From: Hylemonella gracilis
GTDB taxonomy: Bacteria; Pseudomonadota; Gammaproteobacteria; Burkholderiales; Burkholderiaceae_C
Length of the DNA: 64,000 nt
Direction: 5' to 3'
Assembly: GCF_004328645.1 (NCBI RefSeq)
Contig: NZ_CP031395.1
Span: 2,071,501-2,135,500 of the forward strand
The notes beneath the pieces are model-generated. The model ran no database searches. It saw nothing but the letters and a program-made list of their open reading frames with translations, and was not told the origin of the DNA. Every line of letters starts with the position of its first letter. Position 1 is the stretch's first letter. Position numbers and translations under genes: made by a program. Below are positions 25,044 to 33,742 of the stretch, piece after piece.

Positions 25044-25129
25044 GAAGGGTTCCTTGCGCAAACGGGGGCGGGTAGGACGAGAGGGTGATGGTAGCGGCAG
25101 GAGTGCGCCCGTGAAGAGGACGGGGACTT

Positions 25130-26263
25130 TCAGAACCGGTCGCGTCCCGGCAGACGGGCCAGTACACGCAGGTCGGCACCGACCATGACGGTTTCCCGGT
25201 AGTCCAGCGTGACGGCGTCGGCCAGCGTGGTCAAGGGCCCGATACGGGCCATGCCCCTTCCTGTGCCCAGCAGCTTGGGTGCGAGGTAGACCAGCAGTTC
25301 ATCCACCAAGCCCTCGCGCAGCAAGGAGCCGTTGAGTTGGTGACCGGCCTCCACATGCAACTCATTGACTTCGCGTTGCATGGCCAGATCGCGCAGCAAG
25401 GCGGCGAGGTCCACCTTGCCTTGTTCATTGGGCAGGTGGACGATGGTGGCGCCACGCGCTTCCAGGGCCGCCTGTCGCTCGGCGTCGGCCACGGCGCCGT
25501 AGATCAGCAGCGGCTGGGCTTCGCGGCCTGGGGCCGTGTCGCGCCGGGGTTCGAACAGGGCGGCATCGGGTGGCGTCTCCAGCCGGCTGTCGACCACCAC
25601 CAGGCGGGGCTGGCGGGGCGTGTCGATCAGGCGGACGTCCAGGCGTGGGTTGTCCTCGCGCACGGTGCCCATGCCGGTCAGGAGAGCGCAGGCGCGCGCG
25701 CGCCAAGCGTGGCCGTCGGCCCGGGCCTCGGGGCTGGTGATCCACTGGCTGACGCCGTTGGCCAAGGCCGTCTGGCCATCCAGCGAGGCGGCGATCTTCA
25801 CGCGCACCCAGGGCCGGCCGCGCACCATGCGGCTGAAGAAACCGAGGTTGAGCTCGCGCGATGCGGCCGCGCCCGGGCCGATTTCCACCACCACGCCGGC
25901 CGCCCGCAGGCGCGCGAAACCCTGGCCCGCGACCCGGGGGTTCGGGTCTTCGAGCGAGGCAACGACGCGGGCGATGCCGGCCGCCGCCAGCGCTTCACAG
26001 CAGGGGCCGGTGCGGCCTTGGTGGGCGCAGGGCTCCAGCGTGACGTAGGCGGTGGCGCCGCGCACGTCCTGGCCGCGCGCCTGCGCGTCGCGCAGCGCCA
26101 TCACCTCCGCATGCGGTCCGCCCGCGCGCTGGGTGTGGCCCTCGCCGAGCAGCTGGCCATCGGCAGTCACGATGACGCAGCCCACGCGCGGGTTGGGCGA
26201 GGTGAGGAATAGGCCCTGTTCGGCCAAGGCGAGCGCGCGTTGCATGGGGGCGGGCAAGGTCAT
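25130..26263 (-). CDS. ribD: RibD, bifunctional deaminase/reductase of riboflavin synthesis
   Basis: A 377-residue protein with an N-terminal zinc deaminase (H51-A-E53, C79 and C88 in the HAE and PCAHQGRTGPC motifs) and a C-terminal NADPH reductase domain from about 150 (VRVKIAASLDGQTAL, GMGTVREDNPRLDVR, HVEAGHQLNGSLL). It carries out steps two and three from GTP. It lies 7 kb from the other rib genes and is divergent from the pilin operon. No FMN riboswitch was seen in the 186 bases upstream. Confidence 0.96.
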   Translation of the reverse strand: MTLPAPMQRALALAEQGLFLTSPNPRVGCVIVTADGQLLGEGHTQRAGGPHAEVMALRDAQARGQDVRGATAYVTLEPCAHQGRTGPCCEALAAAGIARVVASLEDPNPRVAGQGFARLRAAGVVVEIGPGAAASRELNLGFFSRMVRGRPWVRVKIAASLDGQTALANGVSQWITSPEARADGHAWRARACALLTGMGTVREDNPRLDVRLIDTPRQPRLVVVDSRLETPPDAALFEPRRDTAPGREAQPLLIYGAVADAERQAALEARGATIVHLPNEQGKVDLAALLRDLAMQREVNELHVEAGHQLNGSLLREGLVDELLVYLAPKLLGTGRGMARIGPLTTLADAVTLDYRETVMVGADLRVLARLPGRDRF

Positions 26264-26449
26264 GTGCCGAGTCTAAGGCCGGGGCCGGAGCACGCCGACC
26301 CGAACCCTTCGGGGTGGACGGCAGGCCGGTCGGAGGGCGTCACCCGCGCGACGGAGGTGGCGCGGCGCGCGGATGCGCATCGCCAGAATCCGGCGTTTGT
26401 CCCCCTGCAGCGGCTTACGGGCACAGGGTAGGGCGGCTAGTCTGCCGCC

Positions 26450-27022
26450 ATGCCCACCCATCGCCGGACCTGTCCTCCTCGCGGCCTCCTCCGCCGTGGT
26501 CGCGTCAGGGGCTTTGCCCTGATGGAGCTGATGCTGGTCCTGGCGATCGCCGCCGTGCTGGCCACGCTGGCAACGCCGAACTATCAGCGCTTCCTGCTCC
26601 AGCGCGGCGTGCAGGCGGCCGTGGACGCCCTGGTCGGGGACTTGCGCTACGCGCGCTCCGAGGCCTTGATGCGTTCCGCCCGGGTCAGTGTTTGCAGCTC
26701 GCGCGACGGAACGGACTGCCTGAGCACGCCGGACTGGGCGGCCGGCTGGATCGTCTTCGCCGACGCCGATGGGGACGGCGTGGTCGATGCGGTTGACCGT
26801 GTGCTGCGGGTGCAGACGGCCTCGCCCTACCTGGCTTCCCTCAGTACCTCGGCCGTGCGGGCCGCCGTGATCTACGAAGCCACCGGCTGGGCCCGCGCGG
26901 CTGGCCGCACCTTCACCTTCACGCCGCTGTCCTCGGTCGCCGGCGCGGGGGTGCGCATTGTCTGCGTGTCCAACCAGGGCCGCGCGGGGGCGCGTCCCCA
27001 GGGCATCTTGAAATGCAGCTGA
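26450..27022 (+). CDS. fimT: FimT/GspH-type minor pilin (FimU-like)
   Basis: A 190-residue type IV pseudopilin. A 20-residue basic leader ends in G, followed by FALMELMLVLAIAAVLATLA, the class III signal and N-terminal helix with the conserved glutamate at mature position 5. The GspH-type body includes DLRYARSEALMRSARVSVCSS and a C-terminal CVSNQGRAGARPQG. Cleaved by PilD, it would join the tip complex that primes pilus assembly. It overlaps the next gene by 10 bases and heads a five-gene pilin operon. Confidence 0.9.
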   Translation: MPTHRRTCPPRGLLRRGRVRGFALMELMLVLAIAAVLATLATPNYQRFLLQRGVQAAVDALVGDLRYARSEALMRSARVSVCSSRDGTDCLSTPDWAAGWIVFADADGDGVVDAVDRVLRVQTASPYLASLSTSAVRAAVIYEATGWARAAGRTFTFTPLSSVAGAGVRIVCVSNQGRAGARPQGILKCS

Positions 27023-27756
27023 AGCACCTTCCTCCGCGCACTGCGTCACGACGAGGTGACTGCGGCTGTAGGTCCGAGCGCGCATCCGTCCACGCATCGA
27101 GGCAGTCACCGGCGAGCGGTGACCAGCCGCTCCAACCGCGCCAGGGCCAATGCGGCGCGACCCTGGTGGAGGTGCTGGTGGCCGTGGCCTTGCTGTCCTT
27201 CGCGCTGTACGCCCTGGTCGCCGCGCATGCCGCCGCCTTGCGCTACAGCCAGATGAGCCACTACCGTGCCACCGCAGTGCTGCTCGCGGCCGACCTGGGT
27301 GAGCGCATGCGCGCCAACCTGGGCGAGATGAGCGAGGCGCCGGTGGAGGGCGAAGGCGGTGCAGGGGTGGCGCCCCTGTTGGGGGGTGGTTTCTGGGCCG
27401 GGGATTACGACTACACCCTGGATTTCCAGCGCCAGCAAACGGCGGTGGACAACCCTTCTGAACCCTGCACCACCGTTGCAAGCCGTTGTACGGCGGCGCA
27501 AATTGCCGCCGTCGACCTCGCGCAATGGCGCCAGACCGTGCGGCGTCTTTTGCCCGCGGGCGCCGTGTACACGCAGCGCGACGCGGCGCGGGCGCTCATG
27601 GACCTGTGGGTCGCCTGGCGGGAATCGGCCCGCTCGACATCCGGCGTATCGGACGCATCCGATGCCATGCTGGCTCCACCGGGTGAATGCCCGGAGGGGC
27701 TGGGCACCGGCGAGGACGGGGGCATACGCTGCGTCCATCTGCGAATCGGTCTGTGA
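27013..27756 (+). CDS. pilV: PilV-type minor pilin
   Basis: A 247-residue protein with an unusually long (about 48 residues) basic leader before the cleavage motif CG-ATLVEVLVAVALLSFALYALVAAHA. The leader may be over-predicted, since a start closer to the motif would be more usual, but no ATG with a ribosome site is obvious. The body contains LAADLGERMRANLGEM, typical of PilV. It overlaps both neighbours (10 bases upstream; TGATG downstream), showing tight coupling in the minor pilin operon. Confidence 0.85.
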   Translation: MQLKHLPPRTASRRGDCGCRSERASVHASRQSPASGDQPLQPRQGQCGATLVEVLVAVALLSFALYALVAAHAAALRYSQMSHYRATAVLLAADLGERMRANLGEMSEAPVEGEGGAGVAPLLGGGFWAGDYDYTLDFQRQQTAVDNPSEPCTTVASRCTAAQIAAVDLAQWRQTVRRLLPAGAVYTQRDAARALMDLWVAWRESARSTSGVSDASDAMLAPPGECPEGLGTGEDGGIRCVHLRIGL

Positions 27757-28721
27757 TGAGGAGCTGTCGCGTGCTTGATCCAGTTTCCGCCGATCTCGTG
27801 GACAGGGTGGAGAGATGCCAGGCGCGCGCGCACGACAGCGAACGCGGTTTCACGCTGCTGGAGCTGATGGTCGCGCTGACCATGGGCATGGTGGTGGTTG
27901 GCGCTGGCCTGGCCGGTTATGTGGCGACCGGCCGCACTGGACGTCTGCAGGCCACGCTGGTTGACATGAACGAAAGCGCCCAGATTGGCTTGACCTTGCT
28001 GGCGCGCGAGCTGCAGCAGGCTGGCTACGGCCGACCGTTCGGCCTGCGTGCCGTGCCGCCGGGCGAAGCATCGGCCACCCTGGCGCGCACCGTGATGGAT
28101 CGTCCTATCTTTGGTTGTGCTCACGGACTGAAGGACAACAGCCACCGCAATCAGACCTCGCCCTGGGACGCGTCTGTCTGCGCACCGGTCGTGGGCCCGC
28201 GAGACGACGTGATCGAAGTCAGCTACGAAGCCGACCTGTTCAACAGCTCACCGACCTCCGGCGGCCTGCCCTCGGACTGCCTGGGGAGCGGCTTGACTGC
28301 CAGTGCCGTGACCCTCGACGAGAGCACGGGCCTGAGCTTGAGTTACTACCTCACGCGCAACCGTTATTACCTGTCCGTGGGCAGCTCGGGCCGATCCGAG
28401 CTGTACTGCGCGAGCGCCCAGGGCGCGCCAGGCCAGCCTCTGGTGGACAACGTCGAGGGTCTGCGGCTCTGGTATGGCGAGGCCGACGCCGCCGAGCCCC
28501 GGCGCGTGGTGCGTTATGTCGGCGCTGAGGCCGTGAGCGACTGGAACCACGTGCTCAGCGTGCGCTTGTGCCTGCTCATGCGGGGTGGCGAGGCTGTGTT
28601 GGGCGAGGACGATGCCTTGGACTACCAGGATTGCGACGGCGCACCGGCCCGCGCCGACGATCGACATCCCCGTCGGGCCTATTTCTCGACCGCGGCCTTG
28701 CGCGGGCGCATGGCATGGTGA
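27756..28721 (+). CDS. pilW: PilW-type minor pilin
   Basis: A 321-residue protein. The leader ends with ERG, then FTLLELMVALTMGMVVVGAGLAGYV, a canonical prepilin motif with E5. The PilW body follows, with MNESAQIGLTLLARELQQAGYGRPF and a DDVIEVSY segment. ATG 27756 shares its A with the pilV stop. PilW takes part with FimU, PilV and PilX in the minor pilin complex that starts pilus polymerisation. Confidence 0.9.
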   Translation: MRSCRVLDPVSADLVDRVERCQARAHDSERGFTLLELMVALTMGMVVVGAGLAGYVATGRTGRLQATLVDMNESAQIGLTLLARELQQAGYGRPFGLRAVPPGEASATLARTVMDRPIFGCAHGLKDNSHRNQTSPWDASVCAPVVGPRDDVIEVSYEADLFNSSPTSGGLPSDCLGSGLTASAVTLDESTGLSLSYYLTRNRYYLSVGSSGRSELYCASAQGAPGQPLVDNVEGLRLWYGEADAAEPRRVVRYVGAEAVSDWNHVLSVRLCLLMRGGEAVLGEDDALDYQDCDGAPARADDRHPRRAYFSTAALRGRMAW

Positions 28722-29434
28722 GCGGGTTCATGAACGGGCGTGGTTCGGGTGACCAAGGGACACAGCGCCGTCCTGCTACGCGAACCCGCGGGCAGCGCGA
28801 GCGTGGGGTGACGCTGCTGGTGGTGATGGTGCTCTTGCTCATCCTGGGCCAGTCGGCCGCGGCGGTCTTGCGCAACGCGGCATCTGGCGAGCGCTTCGCG
28901 CACAACCTGCGGCAGCAGCACCTGGCCCAGCAGCAGGCGGAGCTGGCCTTGCGCTACTGCGAGGCTGAACTGCGCAAGCCGGATGGCAGCGAGGCCGGCT
29001 TGCCCACGGACGGTGTCCTGCGCATCCCGAGCCTGGCGGAGGCCGGCCTCACACGCACCGCCTGGGATGCGCCTCCGGCTTGGCAACAGGGCGCGAACTG
29101 GTTCGGCATGGCCGGCGCGCGTGTCGTGTTGACGCGGGATATGGCCGGTGGGCTCGCGGCTGGCATCACGCCGGGGCGCTTGCCCGAATGCCTGGTGGAA
29201 CTGCAGGAGTTGGCCGATGGCACGCTAGCGCATGTGATCACCGCGCGCGGCTTCAGTCCGGCCTATCCTGCCGGGACGGGCGCGGAATCCGGCGCGACCC
29301 CTGCCGGCGGGGCGGTGGTCTGGGTGCAATCCATCCTGCTGCTGGGCACGCTGGCGCCCGCAGACGATGCCAGGATGGGGCGCCCCATCCTGGATCGACT
29401 CTGGCGGCGGATCCTGCAGCCGCCGTCGTCGTGA
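28715..29434 (+). CDS. pilX: PilX-type minor pilin
   Basis: A 239-residue protein. The N-terminal region RERGVTLLVVMVLLLILGQSAAAVLRNAASGERFAHN is the PilX pattern: a hydrophobic helix after G-V-T without the usual glutamate at position 5, and a NxRQxxLAQQQAELALRYCEAEL segment. Start candidates are ATG 28715, GTG 28718 (GTGA overlap with the pilW stop) and ATG 28730. In many relatives pilY1 follows pilX; here pilE follows after 39 bases. Confidence 0.85.
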   Translation: MVSGFMNGRGSGDQGTQRRPATRTRGQRERGVTLLVVMVLLLILGQSAAAVLRNAASGERFAHNLRQQHLAQQQAELALRYCEAELRKPDGSEAGLPTDGVLRIPSLAEAGLTRTAWDAPPAWQQGANWFGMAGARVVLTRDMAGGLAAGITPGRLPECLVELQELADGTLAHVITARGFSPAYPAGTGAESGATPAGGAVVWVQSILLLGTLAPADDARMGRPILDRLWRRILQPPSS

Positions 29435-29473
29435 TGCATCGCGGGCCGGCGCGCGGAACACAAGGAGCAAGGC

Positions 29474-29986
29474 ATGCGGAACATGCGCAGACAGCGACCG
29501 TGGAACAGGCGGTCTGGCCCGCGTGGATTTGTGCGAGCGCGTGCACGTGCGCTCCCACGGGCAGGGACGCGGGGCTACACGCTGATCGAGTTGATGGTCG
29601 TGGTGATCATCATCGGCATCCTCGCCGCTGTCGCCTACCCCGCTTACATCCATCATGTGCGCCGTGCCCACCGCGCCGAGGCACGCGCAGCCTTGCAGGA
29701 CGCGCAGCAGTACATGGAGCGCTATCAGGCGGCCTACCAACGCTACACCACCCAGGCGGACGAACCGCCCTTGCTGCCGCGACGCCTGCGCACGGTGCCC
29801 GAAGGAACTGCGATCGAGGCCGCGCGTTACCTGCTGAGCGTGAGCGAGGCCAAGGCTGACAGCTACACGCTCATGGCCGTGCCAGCGCCGGGGTGGGACG
29901 AGCTCTGCGGCAGCCTGACCCTGACGCATACAGGCGTGAAGGGGCGCACGGGCGCGGCACTGTCGGTGCCGGACTGCTGGCGTTGA
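29474..29986 (+). CDS. pilE: PilE-type pilin
   Basis: A 170-residue type IV pilin-like protein. A basic leader of about 34 residues ends in RG, then YTLIELMVVVIIIGILAAVAYPAY, a full N-terminal pilin helix with E5. The C-terminal part has a two-cysteine pattern (DELCGSLTL and SVPDCWR) suggesting the disulfide-bonded D-region of pilins. AAGGAGCAAGGC precedes the ATG. It is the last gene of the operon and is convergent with nrdR. Confidence 0.9.
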   Translation: MRNMRRQRPWNRRSGPRGFVRARARALPRAGTRGYTLIELMVVVIIIGILAAVAYPAYIHHVRRAHRAEARAALQDAQQYMERYQAAYQRYTTQADEPPLLPRRLRTVPEGTAIEAARYLLSVSEAKADSYTLMAVPAPGWDELCGSLTLTHTGVKGRTGAALSVPDCWR

Positions 29987-30028
29987 GCGCTAGCCCACCT
30001 GGTTGAACCTGGCGGGCTGCCGCGTGTT

Positions 30029-30478
30029 TCAGCGCCGGAATTCCTCGACCAGGGTCTTGAATTCGTCGATGTCCTCGAAGCTGCGATAGACACTGGCGAA
30101 GCGCACGTAGGCCACCTTGTCCAGCTTCTTCAGCTCGCGCATCACCAGCTCGCCGATGCGTGCCGAAGGCACTTCACGCAGGGCGAGGTTGAGCAGCTTC
30201 TCTTCGATGCGTTCGATGGCGCTGTCGATCTGCTCCGTGCTGACAGGGCGCTTGCGCAGGGCGAGTTGCAGTGACGCCATCAGCTTGCCGCGTTCGTACT
30301 CAATGCGCCGCCCGTCCTTCTTGACGACGGCGGGGAAGTTGACTTCCGGTCGTTCGTAGGTGGTGAAGCGCTTCTCGCAGTGTCCGCACTGGCGGCGGCG
30401 GCGGACGAAGTCCCCGTCCTCCGAGATCCGGGTCTCGACGACTTGGGTCTCGGGATGGCTGCAGAACGGGCATTTCAT
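30029..30478 (-). CDS. nrdR: NrdR, transcriptional repressor of ribonucleotide reductase genes
   Basis: A 149-residue regulator from ATG 30478 (MKCPFCSH). The frame extends further upstream, but that part reads through intergenic hairpins. It has a zinc ribbon with CPFC and CGHC pairs, then an ATP-cone domain ([24 protein letters not shown]). NrdR senses ATP/dATP and represses nrd operons. It lies downstream of glyA on the same strand, the usual order in Burkholderiales. Confidence 0.96.
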   Translation of the reverse strand: MKCPFCSHPETQVVETRISEDGDFVRRRRQCGHCEKRFTTYERPEVNFPAVVKKDGRRIEYERGKLMASLQLALRKRPVSTEQIDSAIERIEEKLLNLALREVPSARIGELVMRELKKLDKVAYVRFASVYRSFEDIDEFKTLVEEFRR

Positions 30479-30513
30479 GGTGTTTGCCGTTGAGCTGAGG
30501 TTTTTATGCGTGG

Positions 30514-30590
30514 GCACCCGTGGTGCCGGCTTTGCCGGACCACTGGGTGCGTCCCCCCTGCCACCGAAGGATGGCGTTCGGGGGGAAGGC
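30514..30590. repeat. Intergenic hairpin cluster between glyA and nrdR
   Basis: A long imperfect hairpin spans 30514-30550. Its arms GCACCC/GGGTGC continue into TGGT/ACCA and CCGGC/GCCGG around a TTT loop. A second stem pairs CCCCCC (30553-30558) with GGGGGG (30580-30585). Neither is followed by a T-run on either strand. GC-rich repeats of this kind between genes are common in Comamonadaceae; here it may be an RNA processing or partial termination element. Confidence 0.5.
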
Positions 30591-30612
30591 GCGTAGCGGC
30601 TCAGGGGGGTGT

Positions 30613-31857
30613 TCATTTATACACAGGGAAGCGACTGGTCAACGCGTTCACCTTCGCGCGCACGGCCGCGATGTTAGCCTCGTCACGCGGCTGGTCCAGC
30701 ACGTCCGCGACCAGGTTGGCCGTGATGCGGGCTTCCTCGTCCTTGAAGCCGCGCGTGGTCATGGCCGGCGTGCCGATGCGCACGCCGCTGGTCACCATGG
30801 GCTTTTCAGGGTCGTTGGGGATGGCGTTCTTGTTGATGGTCATGTGGGCGGCGCCCAGCACGGCCTCGGCTTCCTTGCCCGTGATGCCCTTGGCGCGCAG
30901 GTCCACCAACATGACGTGACTCTGCGTGCCGCCACTGACGATGCGCAGACCGCGCTGGGTCAGGGTCTCGGCCACGATCTGCGCGTTCTTCACCACCTGT
31001 TGCTGGTAGCTCTTGAACGCGGGTTCCAACGCCTCCTTGAAGGCCACGGCCTTGGCCGCGATCACGTGCATCAGCGGGCCGCCCTGCAGGCCGGGGAAGA
31101 TGGCGCTGTTGATGGCCTTTTCATGCTCGGCCTTCATCAGGATGAAGCCGCCGCGCGGGCCGCGCAGGCTCTTGTGGGTGGTGCTGGTCACCACGTCGGC
31201 GTGGGGAACCGGGTTGGGATAGACGCCCGCAGCGATCAGGCCGGCGTAATGCGCCATGTCCACCATGAAGATCGCGCCGACTTCCTTGGCGATTTTCGCG
31301 AAGCGCGCGAAATCGATGTGCAGACTGTAGGCTGAAGCGCCAGCGATGATGAGCTTGGGCTTGGTCTCGCGCGCTTTCTTTTCCATCGCCTCGTAGTCAA
31401 TGGCTTCCTGGGCGTTCAGGCCATAGCTGACCACGTTGAACCACTTGCCCGACATATTGAGCGGCATGCCGTGCGTCAGGTGGCCGCCTTCGGCAAGGCT
31501 CATGCCCATGATGGTGTCGCCGGGCTTGAGGAAGGCCAGGAACACGGCTTCATTCGCCGAGGCGCCGCAATGCGGCTGCACGTTGGCGGCGTCGGCGCCG
31601 AAGATCTTCTTCACGCGGTCGATGGCCAGTTGTTCAGCCAGGTCCACGAATTCGCAACCGCCGTAATAGCGCTTGCCGGGATAGCCTTCGGCGTACTTGT
31701 TGGTCAGTTGCGTGCCCTGGGCCCACATGACGGCGGGCGAGGCGTAGTTTTCGCTGGCGATCAGCTCGATGTGCTCTTCCTGGCGCTTGTTTTCAGCCTG
31801 GATGGCGGCAAAGAGTTCGGGGTCGGCTTGTTCAACGAGGATGTTGCGGTTGTACAT
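30613..31857 (-). CDS. glyA: GlyA, serine hydroxymethyltransferase
   Basis: A 414-residue PLP enzyme converting serine to glycine with transfer of the one-carbon unit to tetrahydrofolate. The N-terminal [18 protein letters not shown], the Schiff-base lysine K229 in [16 protein letters not shown] and the length are standard. The ATG at 31857 ([10 protein letters not shown]) is chosen although the frame is open for 63 further codons, because homology begins there. It is upstream of nrdR on the same strand. Confidence 0.97.
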   Translation of the reverse strand: MYNRNILVEQADPELFAAIQAENKRQEEHIELIASENYASPAVMWAQGTQLTNKYAEGYPGKRYYGGCEFVDLAEQLAIDRVKKIFGADAANVQPHCGASANEAVFLAFLKPGDTIMGMSLAEGGHLTHGMPLNMSGKWFNVVSYGLNAQEAIDYEAMEKKARETKPKLIIAGASAYSLHIDFARFAKIAKEVGAIFMVDMAHYAGLIAAGVYPNPVPHADVVTSTTHKSLRGPRGGFILMKAEHEKAINSAIFPGLQGGPLMHVIAAKAVAFKEALEPAFKSYQQQVVKNAQIVAETLTQRGLRIVSGGTQSHVMLVDLRAKGITGKEAEAVLGAAHMTINKNAIPNDPEKPMVTSGVRIGTPAMTTRGFKDEEARITANLVADVLDQPRDEANIAAVRAKVNALTSRFPVYK

Positions 31858-32155
31858 GGCGTGCAAGTGTGCAGGTGGAGCGGGTGGTGACGCGGGCCTG
31901 TTCCCCCAGCGGGCGCGCCACGCAGGACGCGATGCAAGCGGAAAGGCTGCCCAGGCGCACGGCAAAACACAGCGGCTGCCGACTGGCCCGTGGGCCTGAC
32001 GCCATGCCGCGTGGCACGCTCCCCGGTGGTGGCCCACGTCAGCCACGCCGGCCGGTGAAAAACGCTTGTTTTCCCGGGCGGCGGGCCTATCGCCAGTCGC
32101 GTGCCCGGCTAGTGTAGCCCAGCGACGGGGCGGAGGTGCAGGGCAGGCGCGCGGC
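31858..32155. other. Intergenic region between glyA and the transglycosylase gene
   Basis: It should contain the glyA promoter on the minus strand. I looked for glycine, SAM/SAH and tetrahydrofolate riboswitch cores and recognised none. The only notable local feature is a run AAAAACGCTTGTTTT near 32056-32070 that could form a weak stem-loop. Confidence 0.35.
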
Positions 32156-33031
32156 TCAGTCGTTCAGCAGGGCCACCGTCTGCTTGCCGCGCTTGGACAG
32201 GTCATTGCGGAGGCTGGCGTGGGTTGCCGCCGCATCCTGGCGGGCAGGGGCGGGCATGGTGACTTGCATGGTGCGTGCACGCACGGCGGGTTTGGGCACG
32301 TCCGGCACGGTCTGGGCGCGGCGCGCCACCAGGGTCAGCAGGTGGTGCTCGCTCAGCACCTTGGTCACGTAACCGCCATCGCTGGGCAGGTTGGCCGCTC
32401 CGACGTAGCGGCGCAGGCCGCCTTCCACGGAGCCGGAGCGCATGATGTATTCACGCAGCACGCGCGCGCCCACGTGCAGATTGGTCAGCGGGTCGAAGGC
32501 CGCGAGCTGGCCGCCGAAGGGCTCGTATTTCTCGCCATGGAGGTGGGTCATGACCTGCATCAGGCCCTGGGCGCCAACGGGGCTCTGCGCAAAGGGGTTG
32601 AAGCCCGATTCGATGGCCATCACCGAGAGCAGTAGCAAGGGGTCCAGCTTGTAGTTGTGGCCGATCTGATAGGCCTCCAGCACCAGGGCCGACAGCGGCT
32701 GCGGAGCGACACGGTAGCGACGGCTCAGCCAGTCCGTCACGGCGGCTTGCTGGGCGCTCAGGGTCTGCAGATCGGTGGCGGTGGCGCGGCCCACCGTGAC
32801 GAGCGGGCTGGGTTCCGTCAGGGGTTCCCCGAACTGGCGGGTTTGCAGCCAGTCCATCAATTGCGCCTCGCCGGCCCTGCGCCAGCCCGAATGCGCGGCC
32901 AGTGCCAGCAGGCACAGGATCACAAACAGGCCGAACAGGGCGAAGCCGTTGTGAGCCAGGGAATAAAAGAACTGGGCAAGGCGGTGCGGCATCTTCCGCA
33001 AGCTGTTGCCCATGTCGTCTAGCGCTGTCAT
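32156..33031 (-). CDS. Membrane-anchored lytic transglycosylase (SLT domain)
   Basis: A 291-residue protein from ATG 33031, preceded by GATGAGG. A single membrane helix lies at about 30-47. The SLT catalytic domain follows, with the glutamate E141 in [29 protein letters not shown] and a later [18 protein letters not shown]. It cleaves peptidoglycan glycan strands in the periplasm. The C-terminal 50 residues are basic and low in conservation. Divergent from the DUF349 gene across a 711-base gap. Confidence 0.9.
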   Translation of the reverse strand: MTALDDMGNSLRKMPHRLAQFFYSLAHNGFALFGLFVILCLLALAAHSGWRRAGEAQLMDWLQTRQFGEPLTEPSPLVTVGRATATDLQTLSAQQAAVTDWLSRRYRVAPQPLSALVLEAYQIGHNYKLDPLLLLSVMAIESGFNPFAQSPVGAQGLMQVMTHLHGEKYEPFGGQLAAFDPLTNLHVGARVLREYIMRSGSVEGGLRRYVGAANLPSDGGYVTKVLSEHHLLTLVARRAQTVPDVPKPAVRARTMQVTMPAPARQDAAATHASLRNDLSKRGKQTVALLND

Positions 33032-33742
33032 AGCAATCCTCATCTCGCGTGGCTTGAACGGATGTGCCGACGCCCTGTCAACGCCTGGCCTGCGTCCTGC
33101 GCGGGTCTGGGCGTAAGGGTGTCGGGCTGGTCTAAGCCACGTCTGGGTTGGTACGCCATCGGTCACGCGAGCATCCAAAATATGCCCGCGCTTGTGATCC
33201 GATGTAGCCGGTGTCGGCAGCGGAGCCCCGGGTGTTCCCACAGATGAAAGAGCGCGGGAATCGTTGCCTCGGGGTGCGGGGCCGCGCGGTGGCGCCCCGT
33301 CAGTGCAACGAATTGTAATGGAGAAGGCATGTTTTTCTATCCATATGGATTCACTATGGCGCCGATAGACGCCATGAAGCAAGAAGATGAGCTTTTGAAA
33401 AAACCATTCAAGATCAATCTCTTATGAGAGTCTTGAGAGGATTCTGATCAGCTGGATGGGGACGTGTAACGGTATCGGGCGATGGCCAGAACTGTGGGTT
33501 TGGCGCGACTGGGTACAAAAAATGCCTCAAGTCACACGCCTGCGGCCCGAGCCCCCGGCCGGGTCGAACGGGTCGCCCCGGCCCCTGGGGATACCCCGGC
33601 TCCCTGGTTCGACGGGGGAGCATCTTGCGGGTTTCCCAGGGGTGACGGGGCTTTGTGTGAGCAAATCGGCGCGCGGGCGGCGACAATCCGGGTTCTGAGA
33701 AAACCTGCGTGGCAGGTTTTTGTTTTTTCGACTTCATCTGAT
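33032..33742. other. Long intergenic region with possible small RNA or leader
   Basis: This 711-base gap holds no convincing gene. It contains a perfect 12-base palindrome ATCCATATGGAT (33339-33350), an A/T-rich stretch around 33320-33430 suitable for divergent promoters, and a very GC-rich segment (33540-33700) with many possible stems. It ends in a clear intrinsic terminator (33700-33728) just before the DUF349 start. No known RNA family (6S, SRP, tmRNA, RNase P) was recognised by its core motifs. Confidence 0.45.
33700..33728 (+). terminator. Intrinsic terminator 15 bases before the DUF349 gene start
   Basis: AAAACCTGC (33700-33708) and GCAGGTTTT (33712-33720) are perfect complements with a GTG loop, followed by TGTTTTTT. 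This is textbook for Rho-independent termination on the plus strand. No plus-strand gene ends upstream, so it must terminate a leader transcript or an unannotated small RNA. Confidence 0.85.

Noticed and set aside
31858..32155. Riboswitch in the glyA leader
   Set aside because: No core motif of the glycine, SAH/SAM or tetrahydrofolate riboswitch families could be recognised on the minus strand.
33430..33730. Known structural RNA (6S, SRP, tmRNA or RNase P) in the gap before the DUF349 gene
   Set aside because: None of the conserved signature segments of these RNAs are present; only the terminator supports an RNA, so the identity is left open.
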